The notes: generated by a model from the letters alone, not told the origin. A DNA stretch of 6,251 bases from DATAQC01 sp051001215 (GCA_051001215.1 JBPCNP010000012.1:1-6251); one strand, 5' to 3'; shown: positions 1 through 4,737, numbered from the stretch's first letter. Translations and numbers: made by a program.

Positions 1-124
1 GGGACCTGGGCCCGAGCGGCCCCCTGAGCGGGGACCTGGGCCCGAGCGGCCCCCTGAGCGGGGACCTGGGCCCGAGCGGCCCCCTGAGCGGGGACCTGGG
101 CCCGAGCGGCCCCCTGAGCGGGGA
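1..124. repeat. 30-bp tandem repeat, four identical copies
   Basis: A 30-bp unit beginning GGGACCTGGGCCCGAGCGGC and ending CCCCTGAGCG occurs at 1-30, 31-60, 61-90 and 91-120 without a mismatch. A decayed partial copy starts at 121 (GGGATGCGGGCCCGG). The array touches the window edge, so it may continue upstream. The copies are perfect and contiguous with no spacers, which fits slippage or unequal-crossover expansion and not a CRISPR array. The unit length is a multiple of three. In the frame of the downstream flavin reductase each unit reads DLGPSGPLSG without a stop, while another forward frame has a TGA in every unit. The function is unknown. Confidence 0.95.
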
Positions 125-143
125 TGCGGGCCCGGAGGTGGGC

Positions 144-629
144 GTGGGGGTGGGTGGTATCGAGGCCGCCCGCTACCGCCAGGTGCTCGGGCACTTCGCC
201 ACAGGGGTCACGGTGGTGACCACGGCCGACGACGAGCGTCCGGCCGGGCTGGCCGTGAACTCGTTCACGTCGGTGTCGCTCGATCCGCCGCTGGTGGCCT
301 TCTGCGTGTCCGAGTCGTCGTCCACTTGGCCCCGGATTCGCAGCACCGGCTCGTTCTGCGTGAACATCCTGGCCGAGGACCAAGAGGACCTGTGCAGGGC
401 CTTTGCGGGCCGGAGCCGGGACAGGTTCCGTGGCGTCGGCTGGCGGGCGGCCCCGTCGGGTGCGCCGGTCCTGGTCGGCGGGCTGGCGTGGTTGGACTGC
501 ACCGTCGAGATCGAACACGACGCCGGCGACCACATCCTGGTCCTGGGCCGGGTCCACGAGATGGGCGTCGATCACGAGGGTCGCCCACTGGTGTTCTACC
601 GTGGAGGATATGGCCGTATTCAGTTCTGA
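144..629 (+). CDS. Flavin reductase-like domain protein (NAD(P)H:flavin oxidoreductase family)
   Basis: This is a small single-domain protein of the flavin reductase-like split-barrel family (HpaC/RutF type). Such enzymes use NAD(P)H to reduce FMN or FAD, usually to supply a partner monooxygenase in the cytoplasm. Family features, numbered from GTG 138, are the N-terminal YRQVLGHFATGVTVVTT (13-29), the flavin-binding-type stretch GLAVNSFTSVSLDPPLV (37-53), CVNILAEDQ (74-82), the GDHILVLGRV segment (130-139) and the C-terminal LVFYRGGYGR (151-160). The length of about 160 residues is normal. The start is uncertain: GTG 138, 144 and 150 are all in frame. GGAGG at 134-138 sits 5 nt before GTG 144, the best spacing, but overlaps GTG 138. 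The frame stays open upstream through the whole repeat array, so an N-terminal repeat extension cannot be excluded. The stop overlaps the next gene by 20 nt. No partner monooxygenase lies in the window, so the substrate is unknown. Confidence 0.88.
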   Translation: MGVGGIEAARYRQVLGHFATGVTVVTTADDERPAGLAVNSFTSVSLDPPLVAFCVSESSSTWPRIRSTGSFCVNILAEDQEDLCRAFAGRSRDRFRGVGWRAAPSGAPVLVGGLAWLDCTVEIEHDAGDHILVLGRVHEMGVDHEGRPLVFYRGGYGRIQF

Positions 630-1206
630 CCCTGTCCCCGCCACGGGCCTGGCGCCCGTCGTCGAGTCCGAGAGCATCGTCGGGGTCCTCCTCGTCAGCC
701 CCATGATCTTCGGTGACGACCGGGGCCGTTTCGCCGAGACCTACCGGCGATCGTGGTTTCCCGACGGACGGGAGATGGTGCAGGCCAACTGCTCCGACAA
801 GGTCATCGGGAGCGTGGTCGGCCTTCACTACCACCTCCACCAGGCCGACTACTGGTACGTGCCCCGTGGCCGGGCCCGCGTCGTGCTCCACGACCTGCGC
901 GAGTCGTCACCGACCGATGGCGTCACCCTGCAACTCGACATCGGAGAAGACCGTGAGCAGGGCGTCTACATCCCCCCGGGCGTTGCTCACGGATTCGCCG
1001 CCCTGACCGACATGACCATCACCTACCTTGTCGACCAGTACTACAGCCCCGACGACGAGCTCGGGGTGGCCTGGGACGATCCCGAGATCGGAGCCGACTG
1101 GGGCGTCAGCCAGCCGGTCCTGTCGAAGCGGGACCAGGCCAACCCGGCCCGTCGCGACCTCCAGCACGGCCTGCGGCCCCTGCTCGGCGGGCCCGCCCAG
1201 GTCTAG
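610..1206 (+). CDS. RmlC-like sugar 3,5-epimerase (dTDP-4-dehydrorhamnose 3,5-epimerase family)
   Basis: This 198-residue cupin belongs to the dTDP-4-dehydrorhamnose 3,5-epimerase family, which acts on nucleotide-linked 4-keto sugars for cell-surface glycans or glycosides. Visible family signatures are GDDRGRFAET (35-44), GLHYH (71-75) with the expected catalytic-base His73, LRESSPTDG (96-104), IPPGVAHGFAAL (121-132), YLVDQYYSP (139-147), WDDPEIGADW (155-164) and LSKRD (171-175), whose Asp175 aligns with the Asp of the family's His-Asp pair. Two familiar residues differ. The Arg of the usual RGLH is Val70, and the Lys that normally follows in GKLV is replaced within QADYWYV (78-84), so phosphate or sugar contacts may differ. 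The chosen ATG 610 has GGAGG at 603-607, only 2 nt away; GTG 601 in the same frame is an alternative. The start lies inside the flavin reductase gene, suggesting translational coupling. No other rml genes are in the window, so rmlC is not assigned. Confidence 0.85.
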   Translation: MAVFSSDPVPATGLAPVVESESIVGVLLVSPMIFGDDRGRFAETYRRSWFPDGREMVQANCSDKVIGSVVGLHYHLHQADYWYVPRGRARVVLHDLRESSPTDGVTLQLDIGEDREQGVYIPPGVAHGFAALTDMTITYLVDQYYSPDDELGVAWDDPEIGADWGVSQPVLSKRDQANPARRDLQHGLRPLLGGPAQV

Positions 1207-1239
1207 AGCGACACCAAGGGACGGACAACGCCCGGCGGG

Positions 1240-1629
1240 TCAGGGCCGGGTCGACGCCCAGCGGTGCACGGCCTCGGCGCCCACGAGACGGACCTGCACG
1301 TGTCCGTCGGCGTCGGCCAACACGGCCGTCGGCGCGCTGCGCACCCGGAAGGCGTCGGCCAGCAACGGCTCGCGGGTGGCGTCGACCCGGACCACCCGGG
1401 CGCCCGGGTCGGCCGCCCGCAGGCTCTCCTCGGCCGGCCCGCAGGTGGCGCAATACGGCGTGGTGAACATCACCCAGGTGCGCTCGGCCTGGCCTCGGAG
1501 GGCGGCGGGCACCAGGGGATGGTCGGGGCGGTCGGCGACCACGCCTGCTCGCCACGTCCGGTAGAGGCGGGTGACCAACAGGACCCCGAAGGCCAAGACG
1601 ACTACCACGCCGAAGCGCACGAGGATCAT
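1240..1629 (-). CDS. Membrane-anchored thioredoxin-like protein
   Basis: This 129-residue protein has one N-terminal hydrophobic segment (residues 2-20, then RLYRTWR), which predicts a membrane anchor and not a cleaved signal. A short thioredoxin-type domain follows. It shows the redox motif CATC (Cys60, Cys63) in the context TWVMFTTPYCATCGP, a conserved-looking central strand VVRVDAT (79-85), and SAPTAVL (98-104) with the expected cis-proline Pro100. The role is probably thiol-disulfide exchange at the membrane; the partner is unknown. Its ATG overlaps the DUF4395 stop as ATGA, so the two are very likely co-translated. DUF4395 genes are commonly found beside thioredoxin-like genes in actinobacteria, sometimes also with a thiosulfate sulfurtransferase, which is absent here. 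The domain is shorter than a full thioredoxin. The gene converges on the epimerase gene with a 33-nt gap. Confidence 0.85.
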   Translation of the reverse strand: MILVRFGVVVVLAFGVLLVTRLYRTWRAGVVADRPDHPLVPAALRGQAERTWVMFTTPYCATCGPAEESLRAADPGARVVRVDATREPLLADAFRVRSAPTAVLADADGHVQVRLVGAEAVHRWASTRP

Positions 1630-2168
1630 TCCGCGGTGGTTCGCGGCGACGTGGTGGGTGGCGTACCGGTGCCCACCGAGCGAGGGACGGCGATGCCCCG
1701 CGCCCGGGCCATCACCAGGTAGAGCTCACAGCCAACGCAGATCCCCGTTCCCGAGGCCAGGCCGGCGAGCACGGCCACGGCGAGAGCCAGCAACCACCCC
1801 AGGTCGACCTGGCCGGCGACGAAGGCCAGGGTGGACGCACCCAGCACCAGCGCGCCGAAGCCGGCGGCAAAGCGAGGGGGGCGAGGATCCTCCAGTTCGA
1901 CGGGAGGGCCCAGGCGGGGCTTGATCACCGTTGCGTACAGGGCCAGGAAGAGACCGAATCGGGGTCCGAGAAGGGCCCCGGCGAGAAGAACGGTGGCCAC
2001 GCCCGGAATGACCACGGGCCAGTTGGCCACGAAGGCCACGAGGAGCAGGGCGCAGATCACGGCCTGGTTGAACCGGGGGCCTCGCGGGTCGATGGGCCGT
2101 GGCCCGTCGCCGGGGCCGCCCGAACCGGCGGGCGCAGCAGTCCCGTTGGGAGGGCGAGCGTCGGCCAT
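1626..2168 (-). CDS. DUF4395 integral membrane protein
   Basis: This 180-residue polytopic membrane protein matches DUF4395 by several signatures: PIDPRGPRFNQAV (25-37), a hydrophobic pair around 37-82, KPRLGPPVELEDPRPPRFA (83-101), and a further hydrophobic pair around 102-143 ending in CVGCELY (144-150). The Cys-x-x-Cys motif (Cys144, Cys147) at a membrane boundary suggests redox activity or metal binding, in keeping with the thioredoxin-like partner encoded immediately downstream. About four membrane segments are likely. The N-terminal 25 residues and the C-terminal tail (rich in Thr and Pro) look disordered. ATG 2168 has no Shine-Dalgarno sequence, but a TATACT element ends 6 nt before it, pointing to a leaderless mRNA. 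The biochemical function of DUF4395 is not established. Confidence 0.87.
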   Translation of the reverse strand: MADARPPNGTAAPAGSGGPGDGPRPIDPRGPRFNQAVICALLLVAFVANWPVVIPGVATVLLAGALLGPRFGLFLALYATVIKPRLGPPVELEDPRPPRFAAGFGALVLGASTLAFVAGQVDLGWLLALAVAVLAGLASGTGICVGCELYLVMARARGIAVPRSVGTGTPPTTSPRTTAE

Positions 2169-2174
2169 GGACCC

Positions 2175-2180
2175 AGTATA
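2175..2180 (-). promoter_or_regulatory. -10 element of a predicted leaderless promoter for the DUF4395-thioredoxin operon
   Basis: Read on the minus strand the sequence is TATACT-GGGTCC-ATG, with the -10 hexamer six bases before the start codon of the DUF4395 gene. Transcription normally begins 6-7 nt after the -10, so the mRNA would begin at or next to the ATG. There is no Shine-Dalgarno sequence and no clear -35 hexamer. The spacer and -35 zone are occupied by the dyad at 2184-2200. Confidence 0.7.
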
Positions 2181-2183
2181 AAC

Positions 2184-2200
2184 CCGACCTGATCGGTCGG
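2184..2200. promoter_or_regulatory. 17-bp inverted repeat, candidate operator
   Basis: CCGACC-TGATC-GGTCGG is a perfect 6-bp inverted repeat around a 5-bp centre. It lies in the divergent region, just upstream of the minus-strand -10 and roughly 40-50 bp upstream of the predicted plus-strand transcription start. That position suits a dimeric repressor acting on the DUF4395-thioredoxin operon. No regulator is identified, and a 6-bp GC-rich dyad can arise by chance. Confidence 0.4.
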
Positions 2201-2233
2201 CATTCGGCCCGCGGTGACGAAGGGGACCCGTTC

Positions 2234-2239
2234 TACGCT
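2234..2239 (+). promoter_or_regulatory. -10 element of a predicted leaderless promoter for the SDR-like gene
   Basis: The sequence is TACGCT-GGGCTG-ATG. The TANNNT hexamer is six bases before ATG 2246, the same geometry as at the divergent gene. No Shine-Dalgarno sequence sits at a usable distance (the nearest purine run, AAGGGGA near 2220, is about 20 nt away) and no -35 box is convincing. Confidence 0.55.
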
Positions 2240-2245
2240 GGGCTG

Positions 2246-2503
2246 ATGGGAGGTCGGTTGTCGGGGCGGGTCGCGTTCGTCATGCTGGGCGACGGCACCG
2301 GTGACGACAGGCGGGCCGAGTCACTGGCCCAAGCCCTCATCGGGGAGGGGGCACTGGTGGTTCTGGTGGCGCCCGATGCCGGCGCTGGCGGACGCCTGGC
2401 GGCAACCCTCGGCGCCGGGGCCGTCTTCTGCCCGAGCGACGATGCCGCCGCCGACGTGGCCGCCCTGGTGGAGCTGGCCGACGACCTGGGCCGCCAGGCG
2501 TGA
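2246..2503 (+). CDS. SDR-like half protein (short Rossmann-type N-terminal unit), 85 aa
   Basis: The 85 residues resemble the N-terminal half of a short-chain dehydrogenase/reductase. SGRVAFVMLGDGTGDD (residues 6-21) corresponds to the first strand and glycine loop, followed by a helix with LAQALIGEGALVVLVAPD (strand 2), GRLAATLGAGAVFCPSDD (helix and strand 3) and VAALVELADDLG. The usual TGxxxGxG is altered to LGDGTGDD. The protein stops before the Asn, Ser, Tyr and Lys that an SDR needs for catalysis, and none of those motifs appears downstream, where a different gene begins. It is therefore not an ordinary oxidoreductase. It may be a decayed remnant, or a retained small protein with a binding or regulatory role. 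ATG 2246 is supported by the six-base spacing from a TANNNT element and by the start of similarity. A longer in-frame start at 2099 would cross the divergent promoter and the DUF4395 gene and is unlikely. Confidence 0.65.
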   Translation: MGGRLSGRVAFVMLGDGTGDDRRAESLAQALIGEGALVVLVAPDAGAGGRLAATLGAGAVFCPSDDAAADVAALVELADDLGRQA

Positions 2504-2552
2504 CTCTCGGCGATGGCACCGGGCTCGGGCACCGCAGCTCGCCTGGCTCCCG

Positions 2553-2558
2553 TACTGT
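2553..2558 (+). promoter_or_regulatory. -10 element of a predicted leaderless promoter for the hydrolase-PRC operon
   Basis: The sequence is TACTGT-GGGCCC-GTG, a TANNNT hexamer six bases before GTG 2565. This repeats the arrangement seen at 2175-2180 and 2234-2239, including GGG directly after the hexamer. There is no Shine-Dalgarno sequence ahead of the GTG. Confidence 0.6.
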
Positions 2559-2564
2559 GGGCCC

Positions 2565-3374
2565 GTGAAGCCCGTCATCGGCATCTCCGCCTATCCCAGG
2601 GTCGTGGAAACGAGCGTGGGGTTCACCCTGTTGCACACCGCCTCGAGGTTCTACGTGGAGGGCGTCGAGCGGGCCGGTGGGGTGTCCGTCGTCCTGCCCG
2701 TCATGTCGCCCGACGCCGTCGACGACGTCCTCGGCGCCGTGCACGGCGTGCTGCTCACCGGTGGCGGCGATGTCCAGCCTGCCCGCTACGGTGCCCATCC
2801 GGTGGCCGAGACCGACGGTGTCGACCCCGCCCGCGACGACTTCGACATCCGGCTGCTGGAGCGGGCCATGGCCGCCGAGCTCCCGGTCCTGGCCACCTGC
2901 CGTGGCATGCAGGTGGTGAACGTGGCCCTGGGGGGTTCTCTCATACAGCACGTCCCGGCGGTCACGGGTCAGGTCCACTTCCACAACGACCGCTGGCGTG
3001 AGGGTGTGCACCGGGTGAAGATCGAGCCCGACAGTCATCTGGCCGAAGCACTGGGGGCAACCGAGGTCGACGTCAACTCCATCCACCACCAAGCCGTCGA
3101 CGAGGCCGCCCCGGGCACGCGTGCGGTGGCGTGGGCCGAAGACGACACCATCGAGGCCATCGAGGTACCCGGCAGCCCCCACGTCGTCGCCGTGCAGTGG
3201 CATCCGGAGCTGCTGGAGGACCGACCCGAGCAGCAGGGCCTGTTCCGACAGCTCGTCGAGCACGCCCGGGCCCGTGTCCTTCGCGTTGGTTCGGCGCCAG
3301 CCACCGTGGGTAGGTCGTCGGCGGACGAGCGCCCGGGCCCCGTGCTCCCGGAGCCTCAGGAGGTCCGGCATTGA
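2565..3374 (+). CDS. Class I glutamine amidotransferase-like hydrolase (peptidase C26, PuuD/gamma-glutamyl-GABA hydrolase type)
   Basis: This 269-residue cytoplasmic enzyme has a class I glutamine amidotransferase fold of the peptidase C26 family, whose members hydrolyse gamma-glutamyl amides such as gamma-glutamyl-GABA in polyamine breakdown. Landmarks are the start KPVIGISAYPR (2-12), GVLLTGGGDVQPARYG (61-76), DDFDIRLLERAM (91-102), the nucleophile Cys112 in ATCRGMQVVNVALGGSL, NSIHHQAVD (171-179) and the catalytic His213 and Glu215 in VAVQWHPE. The triad is complete. The last 30 or so residues (after RVLRVG) are Pro- and Arg-rich and probably a disordered tail beyond the usual fold. GTG 2565 begins at the family's normal N terminus and is preceded by a six-base-spaced -10. 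The gene ends in a TTGA overlap with the next small gene. No polyamine genes are visible, so the substrate is open and puuD is not assigned. Confidence 0.9.
   Translation: MKPVIGISAYPRVVETSVGFTLLHTASRFYVEGVERAGGVSVVLPVMSPDAVDDVLGAVHGVLLTGGGDVQPARYGAHPVAETDGVDPARDDFDIRLLERAMAAELPVLATCRGMQVVNVALGGSLIQHVPAVTGQVHFHNDRWREGVHRVKIEPDSHLAEALGATEVDVNSIHHQAVDEAAPGTRAVAWAEDDTIEAIEVPGSPHVVAVQWHPELLEDRPEQQGLFRQLVEHARARVLRVGSAPATVGRSSADERPGPVLPEPQEVRH
3358..3364 (+). promoter_or_regulatory. Strong ribosome binding site that fixes a TTG start
   Basis: AGGAGGT, a near-perfect Shine-Dalgarno sequence, lies six bases before TTG 3371 and inside the 3' end of the hydrolase gene. It is the best ribosome binding site in this cluster and the main evidence that the following small frame is translated from a TTG. 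Confidence 0.8.
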
Positions 3375-3508
3375 ACACACTGACACTGCTGCTCCTCATC
3401 CTCGCCGTCATCGTGATCGCCCTGGCCGCCTTCGTCGTCATCCAGCGCAAGCGGCGAGCAGGCGGGGTGATCGCCTCGAAGCCCCGACGCGACCGGGGGA
3501 AAATGTGA
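3371..3508 (+). CDS. Single-pass membrane microprotein, 45 aa, TTG start
   Basis: The frame reads MNTLTLLLLILAVIVIALAA, then FVVIQRKRRAGGVIASKPRR and DRGKM. Residues 3-24 form an uninterrupted hydrophobic helix, followed by a strongly basic tail (QRKRRA, KPRRDRGK). This predicts a short N-out/C-in membrane anchor with a cytoplasmic tail by the positive-inside rule. The start is TTG with AGGAGGT six bases upstream. It overlaps the hydrolase stop as TTGA and its own stop overlaps the next gene as GTGA, so it is stitched into a coupled operon. Its length and rare start make it easy to miss in automated annotation. The function is unknown; because the two genes that follow encode soluble PRC-barrel proteins, a membrane-recruiting partner role is a reasonable guess. 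Confidence 0.75.
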   Translation: MNTLTLLLLILAVIVIALAAFVVIQRKRRAGGVIASKPRRDRGKM

Positions 3509-4122
3509 CCGGGGGCAGGGACGGCGAGAACAGGGATGAGGGTTCGCGGCTGTTGGTGCGGGCCACCGAACTGGCGGGCCTGCCCGTGGTGAGCATCGCC
3601 GAGGGCGAAGCCCTGGCCGAGGTCAAAGATGTCGTGTACAACCCCGACCAGGGTCACCTGCTCGGCTTCACCCTCAACAAGCGGGGCTTTCTGCGGGGGC
3701 CCATGAAGGCGGTCCTGCCCATGTCGGGAGTGGCCGGTATCGGGCGCGATGCGGTGATGGTGACCGATGCCGACGTCTGCGAGGAGAAGGGCGGGTTGGC
3801 CGCCGAGGCCCAGTCGTCGGCCGGCCGCAACGTGGTCGGCAACGACGTGCTGACCGACACCGGGCACCGCCTGGGCAAGGTCACCGACATCGTCGTGGCC
3901 GTCGACAGCGGTGAGGTCCTGGGCTACGAGTTGGAAGGCGATCCCAAGCTCCAGGGCCACACCGGTCGCCCCCTCTTCCTGCCTATTCCCGCCGCTCTGG
4001 CCGTCTCGGGAACCGCCCTGATGGTGCCGGCGGCCGCCGAGCCGTTCATTCGCGACGACCTGTCGGGCTTCGGTGCCGCGGTCGACGAGTTCCGCTCCCA
4101 GCTGTCCGGGAGCTCGTCATGA
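3505..4122 (+). CDS. PRC-barrel domain protein with two PRC-like units, 205 aa
   Basis: This soluble protein appears to contain two PRC-barrel-type beta domains. The first spans roughly 16-90, with LVRATELAGLPVVSIAEGEALAEVKDVVYN followed by GHLLGFTLNKRG and an AVLPMSGVAGIGRDAVMV strand pattern. The second spans about 106-180, with GRNVVGNDVLTDTGHRLGKVTDIVV, then GEVLGYELEG and FLPIPAALAVSGTALMVP. This order (label strand, G-K/EV-xD-V turn, then a G-x-L/V-x-G-x strand) is characteristic of PRC barrels, which occur in RimM, photosynthetic reaction-centre H subunits and stand-alone proteins that bind partners. There are no membrane segments. The start GTG 3505 overlaps the preceding stop as GTGA and has GGGGGA at 3495-3500. 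Its end overlaps the next gene as ATGA. The specific role is unknown. Confidence 0.8.
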   Translation: MTGGRDGENRDEGSRLLVRATELAGLPVVSIAEGEALAEVKDVVYNPDQGHLLGFTLNKRGFLRGPMKAVLPMSGVAGIGRDAVMVTDADVCEEKGGLAAEAQSSAGRNVVGNDVLTDTGHRLGKVTDIVVAVDSGEVLGYELEGDPKLQGHTGRPLFLPIPAALAVSGTALMVPAAAEPFIRDDLSGFGAAVDEFRSQLSGSSS

Positions 4123-4610
4123 TGGGCCTGCGCGAGGCCATGGGCACCGCGGTGGTCGCCCGCGACACGGCCGAGACCGTCGGCCAGGTCCACGGCGCGG
4201 TCGTCGACGTGGCCTCCGGTCAGATCGTGGCCCTGCAGGTGGGCAAGGGGCACAAGGCGCGCCTGGTTGACTGGACGTCGATCACCGGGGTCGGCCCCGA
4301 CGCCGCCGTGGTGGACAGCGGGGCGAGCCTGCGCTCGGCCCATGGCGAGCGCGAGGAACGGGTGATCACGGGCGATGTCGCCCTGCTGGGAGGCCGGGTC
4401 CTCACCGACCGTGGTGACCTCCTCGGCGCCCTCGACGACATCGAGTTCGACGAAGCGACAGGCCGGATCGAGACGCTCGTGTGCGCCGGCGTCCCCGTTG
4501 CCGTCGCCCGCCTGCGCGCCATCGGGGGCTACGCCATCGTGGTGGCCATCGAGGATGCGCCCGGCGCCAGCCCTGCTCCGGCCAGAGCGGAGCCAGCCAC
4601 CGGCGGTTGA
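4119..4610 (+). CDS. Second PRC-barrel-like protein, 163 aa
   Basis: This protein has the same style as its upstream neighbour, with two compact beta units. The first is about residues 4-68: REAMGTAVVARDTAETVGQV, then GAVVDVASGQIVALQVGKGH, then VDWTSITGVGPDAAVV. The second is about 83-148: ITGDVALLGGRVLTDRGDLL, then GALDDIEFDEATGRIETLVC and ARLRAIGGYAIVVAIE. The G-x-V/L-x-D-V/I-x-F/V-D turn followed by G-x-I-x-x-L is the PRC-like feature. The last 15 residues are Ala/Pro-rich and likely unstructured. There are no membrane segments. ATG 4119 overlaps the previous stop; ATG 4122 directly after it is an equally possible start. Similarity in layout suggests the pair arose by duplication and may form a heteromer, but the sequences have diverged considerably. 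Confidence 0.72.
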   Translation: MMGLREAMGTAVVARDTAETVGQVHGAVVDVASGQIVALQVGKGHKARLVDWTSITGVGPDAAVVDSGASLRSAHGEREERVITGDVALLGGRVLTDRGDLLGALDDIEFDEATGRIETLVCAGVPVAVARLRAIGGYAIVVAIEDAPGASPAPARAEPATGG

Positions 4611-4615
4611 CTGGC

Positions 4616-4630
4616 GGCGGTCGGTCCGCC
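4616..4630 (+). terminator. Short GC hairpin after the PRC operon, possible terminator
   Basis: GGCGG-TCGGT-CCGCC forms a 5-bp stem with a 5-nt loop, starting 5 bases after the stop of the second PRC gene. There is no T-run directly behind it, so it is at best a weak or non-canonical terminator. The remainder of the 4611-4737 gap holds no other gene that I can support. Confidence 0.3.
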
Positions 4631-4723
4631 CTCGGGAGCCTTTCCCCTGGCGGTAGTGTCTCTCGCGGTCGTCGCCGACCGGCGACTTCGGCTGCGACGG
4701 CACACCGGTCTGTTCTGACCCTC

Positions 4724-4728
4724 GGGAG
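4724..4728 (+). promoter_or_regulatory. Ribosome binding site for the acyltransferase gene
   Basis: GGGAG lies nine bases before GTG 4738 and supports that start over the in-frame GTG 4756, which would remove six residues and has no better site. Unlike three upstream genes, this one appears to have a conventional leader. Confidence 0.55.
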
Positions 4729-4737
4729 CGACAAAGG

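Noticed and set aside
1..124. Possible CRISPR array, given the 30-bp repeat length
   Set aside because: The copies are directly adjacent with no unique spacers between them; it is a simple tandem repeat.
403..609. Upstream extension of the epimerase frame back to ATG 403
   Set aside because: The added residues are a frame-shifted reading of the flavin reductase gene, while the epimerase family similarity begins after ATG 610, which has its own ribosome binding site.
2..706. Long open frame in the second forward frame, including the repeats as GPGPERPPER
   Set aside because: It is a low-complexity Pro/Gly/Arg shadow of the well-supported flavin reductase frame, a common effect of high GC content.
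1207..1239. Bidirectional terminator in the 33-nt convergent gap
   Set aside because: Only a tiny CCC/GGG dyad is visible, with no meaningful stem and no T-run on either strand.
2337..3960. Long minus-strand open frames opposite the hydrolase and first PRC gene
   Set aside because: They show no domain pattern and are the complement of conserved coding sequence; absence of stops reflects GC bias.
4575..4593. GCTCCG/CGGAGC hairpin near the end of the second PRC gene as a terminator
   Set aside because: It lies inside coding sequence, 15 bases before the stop, and has no T-run; likely incidental in GC-rich DNA.
4654..4659. TAGTGT as another leaderless-type -10 element before the acyltransferase gene
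   Set aside because: No start codon occurs 6-7 bases after it, and the gene's start at 4738 has a conventional Shine-Dalgarno sequence; it could at most drive a transcript with a leader.
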